Assembly (NCBI RefSeq): GCF_938018035.1
Contig: NZ_CALIJF010000216.1
Coordinates: 1 to 7,052, forward strand
Origin: an uncultured Campylobacter sp.
GTDB taxonomy: Bacteria > Campylobacterota > Campylobacteria > Campylobacterales > Campylobacteraceae
Direction: 5' to 3'
Length of the DNA stretch: 7,052 nucleotides
Shown: positions 4,585 to 7,052 of the stretch, piece after piece
How the letters are laid out: every line of letters begins with the position of its first letter
Numbering within the stretch: the stretch's first letter is position 1
The notes under the pieces: generated by a model
Database searches by the model: none
What the model was told of the DNA's origin: nothing
The model's input: the letters and a program-made list of their open reading frames with translations, nothing else
Made by a program: the position numbers and the translations under genes

Positions 4585-5400
4585 ATGATACGGCTAAAAA
4601 AGGCGCGCCTTTGCGACATTTCGCGTATGCAGGAGCTCGTAAAAGAGGAGGTTCAAAACGGCGTGATCTTGCCGCTTGAAAGCGATGAGATTGCTGCCAA
4701 TATCCGCTCATACGTGCTGGCGTTCGGCTGCGATTCTAAGGCAGATATGAGCTTTTATTCTAAAGAGAATTCCGATTCAAATTTAGCCGAGAATTCCGAT
4801 TTAAATTTAGCACGCAATGCCGATTTAAATTTAATCCAAAGCTCCGCCGAAAATTTTGCCGAAATTACTTCTGAAAATTCCGTCGAAGATGCCGCAGATA
4901 GTTTTACGTCGCAACGAGCTACGTCTCAAAATAGCGCGCCACAAAATAGCGCGCTGCAAGCTATATCCGGAGCGGGCTGCGCGCAAGCGGGCAAAGAGCA
5001 AATTTTACGGAGCGGATATTCGCAAAGCGCGGGCGTTTTTAAGAATGATCTTTCGCAGCTTTGCGAATCGCAGTCCGCAAAAGATGCCGAAATTTTGGCG
5101 GGCTTTGCTTCGCTTAAAATTTTTAACGCAGATCTTGCCGAGGTGCGCTCGCTCATCGTCGCTCCGCAGTTTCGCAGGCGGGGCATTGCCAGAGCTATCG
5201 TAAATGAGCTGCTAGACGAGGCGAGATTTTACGGGCTAAAAAGCGTATTTACGCTCACCTATCAAAAGGAATTTTTCGAGCGGCTGGGGTTTACCGAAAT
5301 CCCAAAGGATGAGCTGCCCGCGCAAAAAATTTGGGCCGATTGTATTAAATGCAAAAAGTTTCCGGTATGCAACGAAATCGCACTTATCTATACCTTATAG
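4585..5400 (+). CDS. GNAT N-acetyltransferase, short ArgA-like type, with a ~120-residue insertion
   Basis: The ends match a short acetyltransferase related to N-acetylglutamate synthase (first step of arginine synthesis, acetyl-CoA plus glutamate). The N-terminus MIRLKKARLCDISRMQELV is the first GNAT strand and helix. The acetyl-CoA-binding motif A is EVRSLIVAPQFRRRGIARAI (186-205) with the RRxGxA loop at 198-202, followed by VFTLTYQKEFFERLGFTEI (221-239). The C-terminus IWADCIKCKKFPVC carries CxxCx5C (C253, C256, C262), possibly metal-binding. Relatives are about 150 residues; this protein is 271. The extra 120 or so residues (about 49-167) sit between the second helix and the strand ILAGFASLKIF and hold two in-frame tandem repeats. 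The substrate is inferred from family resemblance; another amino acid is possible. The start has AGGGA nine bases upstream. Confidence 0.78.
   Translation: MIRLKKARLCDISRMQELVKEEVQNGVILPLESDEIAANIRSYVLAFGCDSKADMSFYSKENSDSNLAENSDLNLARNADLNLIQSSAENFAEITSENSVEDAADSFTSQRATSQNSAPQNSALQAISGAGCAQAGKEQILRSGYSQSAGVFKNDLSQLCESQSAKDAEILAGFASLKIFNADLAEVRSLIVAPQFRRRGIARAIVNELLDEARFYGLKSVFTLTYQKEFFERLGFTEIPKDELPAQKIWADCIKCKKFPVCNEIALIYTL
4768..4839 (+). repeat. 24-bp in-frame tandem repeat, three clear units
   Basis: Units at 4768-4791, 4792-4815 and 4816-4839 each encode an octapeptide of the form N-[SA]-D-[SL]-N-L-x-x. The core AATTCCGATT-x-AAATTTA is shared by the first two units with few changes. A fourth, more diverged unit (4840-4863) encodes SSAENFAE. 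The period is a multiple of three, so the reading frame is kept whatever the copy number. Confidence 0.75.
4927..4956 (+). repeat. 15-bp in-frame tandem repeat, two units
   Basis: CAAAATAGCGCGC occurs at 4927-4939 and again at 4942-4954, with a two-base linker after each, giving a 15-bp period with 13 identical positions. It encodes QNSAP-QNSAL. The identity at DNA level suggests a recent duplication. Confidence 0.7.
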
Positions 5401-5855
5401 CGGACACGCTTTTTAGCGCGGGGGTTCTTTTCTATCTGCTTCTAAGTGCGGTGTATAGGGGGCTGCCGCCGCTGATCGGATTTTTTTTCACGGCGATGGT
5501 TGTGCAAAAATATGAAAACGACGTGAAATTTAAAAAGTTCGGCTTTACCTGGTTTTTCTCTATTTTTTATCTGTTTTGCGCCGAGCAGATCCACGGATTT
5601 AACCTATTTAGCGTGGCTATCGCGTATTGTATATTTTATTTCGTGGTCTATGAAAACTCATTTAAATATATTAAATTTAGAAATTTTTTGATCTGCTTTT
5701 ACGTGATGATTAGCTATGTTTTGGTCTTTGTGGTGAGCAACGCGATCTCTGCGATCAAAAAGAGCGAGTATCTGCCCCTAAGCGGCGAGTATTTAAATTA
5801 CATCGTGATTGAAATTTTGCTTGCTCTGCTCTTTTTTAAGGGGCGGCTGGTATGA
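5349..5855 (+). CDS. MreD-like integral membrane protein upstream of PBP2
   Basis: This hydrophobic protein of up to 168 residues has about five or six predicted membrane segments (roughly residues 13-34, 38-54, 66-78, 83-101, 112-133 and 148-164). The size, topology and position directly before mrdA match MreD, the rod-complex membrane subunit, although MreD sequences are poorly conserved and I see no diagnostic motif. In Campylobacter relatives an unannotated integral membrane protein occupies this slot between engB and the PBP2 gene. The start is uncertain: ATG 5349 overlaps the acetyltransferase gene by 52 nt, ATG 5367 by 34 nt, and neither has a clear ribosome binding site, so translation may depend on coupling. 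The TGA overlaps the mrdA ATG by 4 nt. Confidence 0.65.
   Translation: MQKVSGMQRNRTYLYLIADTLFSAGVLFYLLLSAVYRGLPPLIGFFFTAMVVQKYENDVKFKKFGFTWFFSIFYLFCAEQIHGFNLFSVAIAYCIFYFVVYENSFKYIKFRNFLICFYVMISYVLVFVVSNAISAIKKSEYLPLSGEYLNYIVIEILLALLFFKGRLV
5838..5843 (+). promoter_or_regulatory. Ribosome binding site of mrdA
   Basis: AAGGGG lies eight bases before ATG 5852, inside the end of the MreD-like gene. It fixes the mrdA start and suggests strong initiation in addition to coupling through the ATGA overlap. Confidence 0.65.
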
Positions 5856-7052
5856 GGCTAAAGTTCGTATTCGTATTTGTGATACTATTTTTTAGCATGC
5901 TTTTGGTTAGAATTTATTATCTTTCGATCAAATCGAACGAATTCTACGAGCAGGTCGCTAAAAACAACGTCATCTCTACCGAATACATCCCGCCGGTGCG
6001 CGGTCAAATTTTAGACGCCAAAGGCCGCCCGCTCGCGATAAATAATCTCGGCTTTTCTCTATCGATCGCGCCGCACCTAAAAGACGGCGCGCTGCAAAGC
6101 GAGCTAAATAACATCTCGCGCTACTTCAAAGATCTCAACGTCACCGCGATGAGCAAGAGCTACAAGGACGCGAATTCCGCTTATAATCAAGACTTTATCG
6201 AAGTCGTGCCGTTTTTGGACTACAACGCTACGATAGAGCATTTTGCAAGCCTAAGCCTGCACGAAAATATCAAAATTTCGCCCGCTTCGCAACGCTTCTA
6301 CCCTTACGGCGCGCTTGCTTCGCACATCATCGGCTACGTCGGCCGCGCCAATAAAAAAGATATCCAAAACAACCCTCTAAGCGCGCTTACCGGATACAAC
6401 GGCAGAAGCGGCGTCGAGGGGTATTATAACGAGCTTTTGCAGGGCAGCAAGGGCGAGCGCAAGACGAAGGTTACGGCGCTAAATCAGGTCGTGGAGGAGA
6501 TCTCGATGCAAGAGCCCAGCAGCAGTGAAATTTCGCTTACCATCGATCTTGAGCTGCAAAAATACCTCGAGGAAATTTTTAAAGATAAAGACGGCGTAGC
6601 GATAGTGATGGATCTGCGCGACGGCGCTATCATCGCGGCGGGCAGCTTCCCCGAGTACGATCTGAACACCTTCGTAGGCGGAATTTCGCAGACGCAGTGG
6701 GACGAGCTGATAAAAGATCCGCGCCATCCGTTTACGAATAAGCTCGTAAACGGCCTCTATCCGCCGGGCTCCGTCATTAAAATGGCTGTAGGGATGAGCT
6801 TTTTAAACAGCGGCAAGATCAACGAGAACTGGAGCGTGTTTTGCAGTGGCGCGATAGAGCTAGGGGGGCGTAAATTTCGCTGCTGGAAGAGCTGGGGTCA
6901 CGGCCGCGTGAACCTAGTAGAGGCGATTAAGGGTAGCTGCGACGTGTATTTTTACGAAGGCTCACTGCTGGTGGGGATCGACTATATGTCCGCGTATCTG
7001 CAGCGTCTGGGGTTTGGTAGTAAAACAGGCGTTGATCTGCCCAATGAGTTTG
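5852..7052 (+). CDS. mrdA: Penicillin-binding protein 2, N-terminal 400 residues (runs off right edge)
   Basis: PBP2 is the transpeptidase that cross-links peptidoglycan during cell elongation, working with RodA and the Mre proteins. The frame is open from ATG 5852 to the end of the window. Visible parts are a membrane anchor (about residues 4-22), the dimerisation-domain signature PPVRGQILDAKGRPLAIN (47-64), SHIIGYVGRA (157-166), GRSGVEGYYNELLQGSKG (184-201), and the transpeptidase domain start ISLTIDLELQKYLEEIF. The active-site SxxK is in LYPPGSVIKM with Ser307 and Lys310. The second motif is SCD (362-364) in KGSCDVYFYE, the SxD form usual in PBP2 rather than SxN. The KTG motif should lie beyond the edge; PBP2 proteins are typically about 600 residues. 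No insertion like those of the two genes upstream is seen. Confidence 0.95.
   Translation, partial: MRLKFVFVFVILFFSMLLVRIYYLSIKSNEFYEQVAKNNVISTEYIPPVRGQILDAKGRPLAINNLGFSLSIAPHLKDGALQSELNNISRYFKDLNVTAMSKSYKDANSAYNQDFIEVVPFLDYNATIEHFASLSLHENIKISPASQRFYPYGALASHIIGYVGRANKKDIQNNPLSALTGYNGRSGVEGYYNELLQGSKGERKTKVTALNQVVEEISMQEPSSSEISLTIDLELQKYLEEIFKDKDGVAIVMDLRDGAIIAAGSFPEYDLNTFVGGISQTQWDELIKDPRHPFTNKLVNGLYPPGSVIKMAVGMSFLNSGKINENWSVFCSGAIELGGRKFRCWKSWGHGRVNLVEAIKGSCDVYFYEGSLLVGIDYMSAYLQRLGFGSKTGVDLPNEF

Larger units (their letters stand above)
4729..5085 (+). other. In-frame low-complexity insertion in the acetyltransferase gene
   Basis: Codons about 49-167 encode a Ser/Asn/Ala/Gln/Glu-rich stretch lacking in ordinary short ArgA-like proteins. 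It includes a degenerate octapeptide repeat (NSDSNLAE, NSDLNLAR, NADLNLIQ, SSAENFAE) and a pentapeptide repeat (QNSAP, QNSAL). Short inverted repeats are also present: TTCGCA/TGCGAA (5052-5067) and ATATCCG/CGGATAT (4963-5019). Boundaries are estimates from the expected GNAT fold. Confidence 0.75.

Noticed and set aside
4544..4588. Possible 14-residue leader peptide (ATG 4544) overlapping the acetyltransferase start
   Set aside because: It has no ribosome binding site, and its peptide shows no run of regulatory amino acids; an overlap of this size could be chance.
4768..4956. CRISPR-like array in the repeat tract
   Set aside because: The repeats are directly adjacent with no spacers, degenerate, and in frame with the protein; they are coding tandem repeats.
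4856..5203. Plus-strand frame of 115 aa inside the acetyltransferase gene
   Set aside because: The highly basic translation has no family resemblance; the acetyltransferase frame is continuous and keeps conserved motifs on both sides.

Overview
The window looks like chromosomal DNA from a Campylobacter-group epsilonproteobacterium, probably one of the higher-GC oral or host-associated species. Three things suggest this: the protein sequences themselves, the very frequent AAATTT hexamer (about fifty by hand count in 7 kb), and weak promoters that resemble the epsilonproteobacterial TAAAAT or extended -10 type with no clear -35. The species is an inference. Every supported gene lies on the + strand.

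Layout. Positions 1-356 hold the 3' end of hisB (histidine biosynthesis). A gap of about 245 nt follows, with a candidate extended -10 promoter and a hairpin. Positions 602-1921 form a tight three-gene cassette: two very small membrane proteins (74 and 45 aa; the second is too short for most gene callers) and a PstS-like periplasmic binding protein that is membrane-anchored and has no visible transporter partners. From 2008 to the right edge runs a compact envelope operon: kdsC (Kdo-8-P phosphatase), lptC and lptA (LPS transport), engB/ysxC (ribosome-assembly GTPase), a GNAT acetyltransferase of the short ArgA type, an MreD-like membrane protein, and the first 400 residues of mrdA (PBP2). The genes are tightly packed, with overlaps of 4 nt (lptA/engB, mreD-like/mrdA), 37 nt (lptC/lptA) and up to 52 nt (GNAT/mreD-like), which suggests translational coupling.

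Functional reading. KdsC makes Kdo for the LPS inner core, LptC and LptA carry LPS across the periplasm, and MreD-like plus PBP2 build the side-wall peptidoglycan. The operon therefore couples outer-membrane and cell-wall growth to ribosome assembly (EngB) and amino-acid biosynthesis.

Most unusual signal. Two adjacent, unrelated housekeeping proteins, EngB and the GNAT enzyme, each carry a large in-frame, low-complexity insertion (about 100 and 120 residues). In both, the insertion sits in a loop and all recognisable catalytic motifs on either side are kept. The GNAT insertion contains two in-frame tandem repeat tracts (24-bp and 15-bp periods). Part of the EngB insertion resembles a stretch next to the hisB stop codon (26 of 30 positions by hand alignment). 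Together this suggests repeat-driven or mobile-sequence-driven growth of protein loops in this genome. I found no CRISPR array, tRNA, rRNA, insertion sequence or convincing intrinsic terminator.
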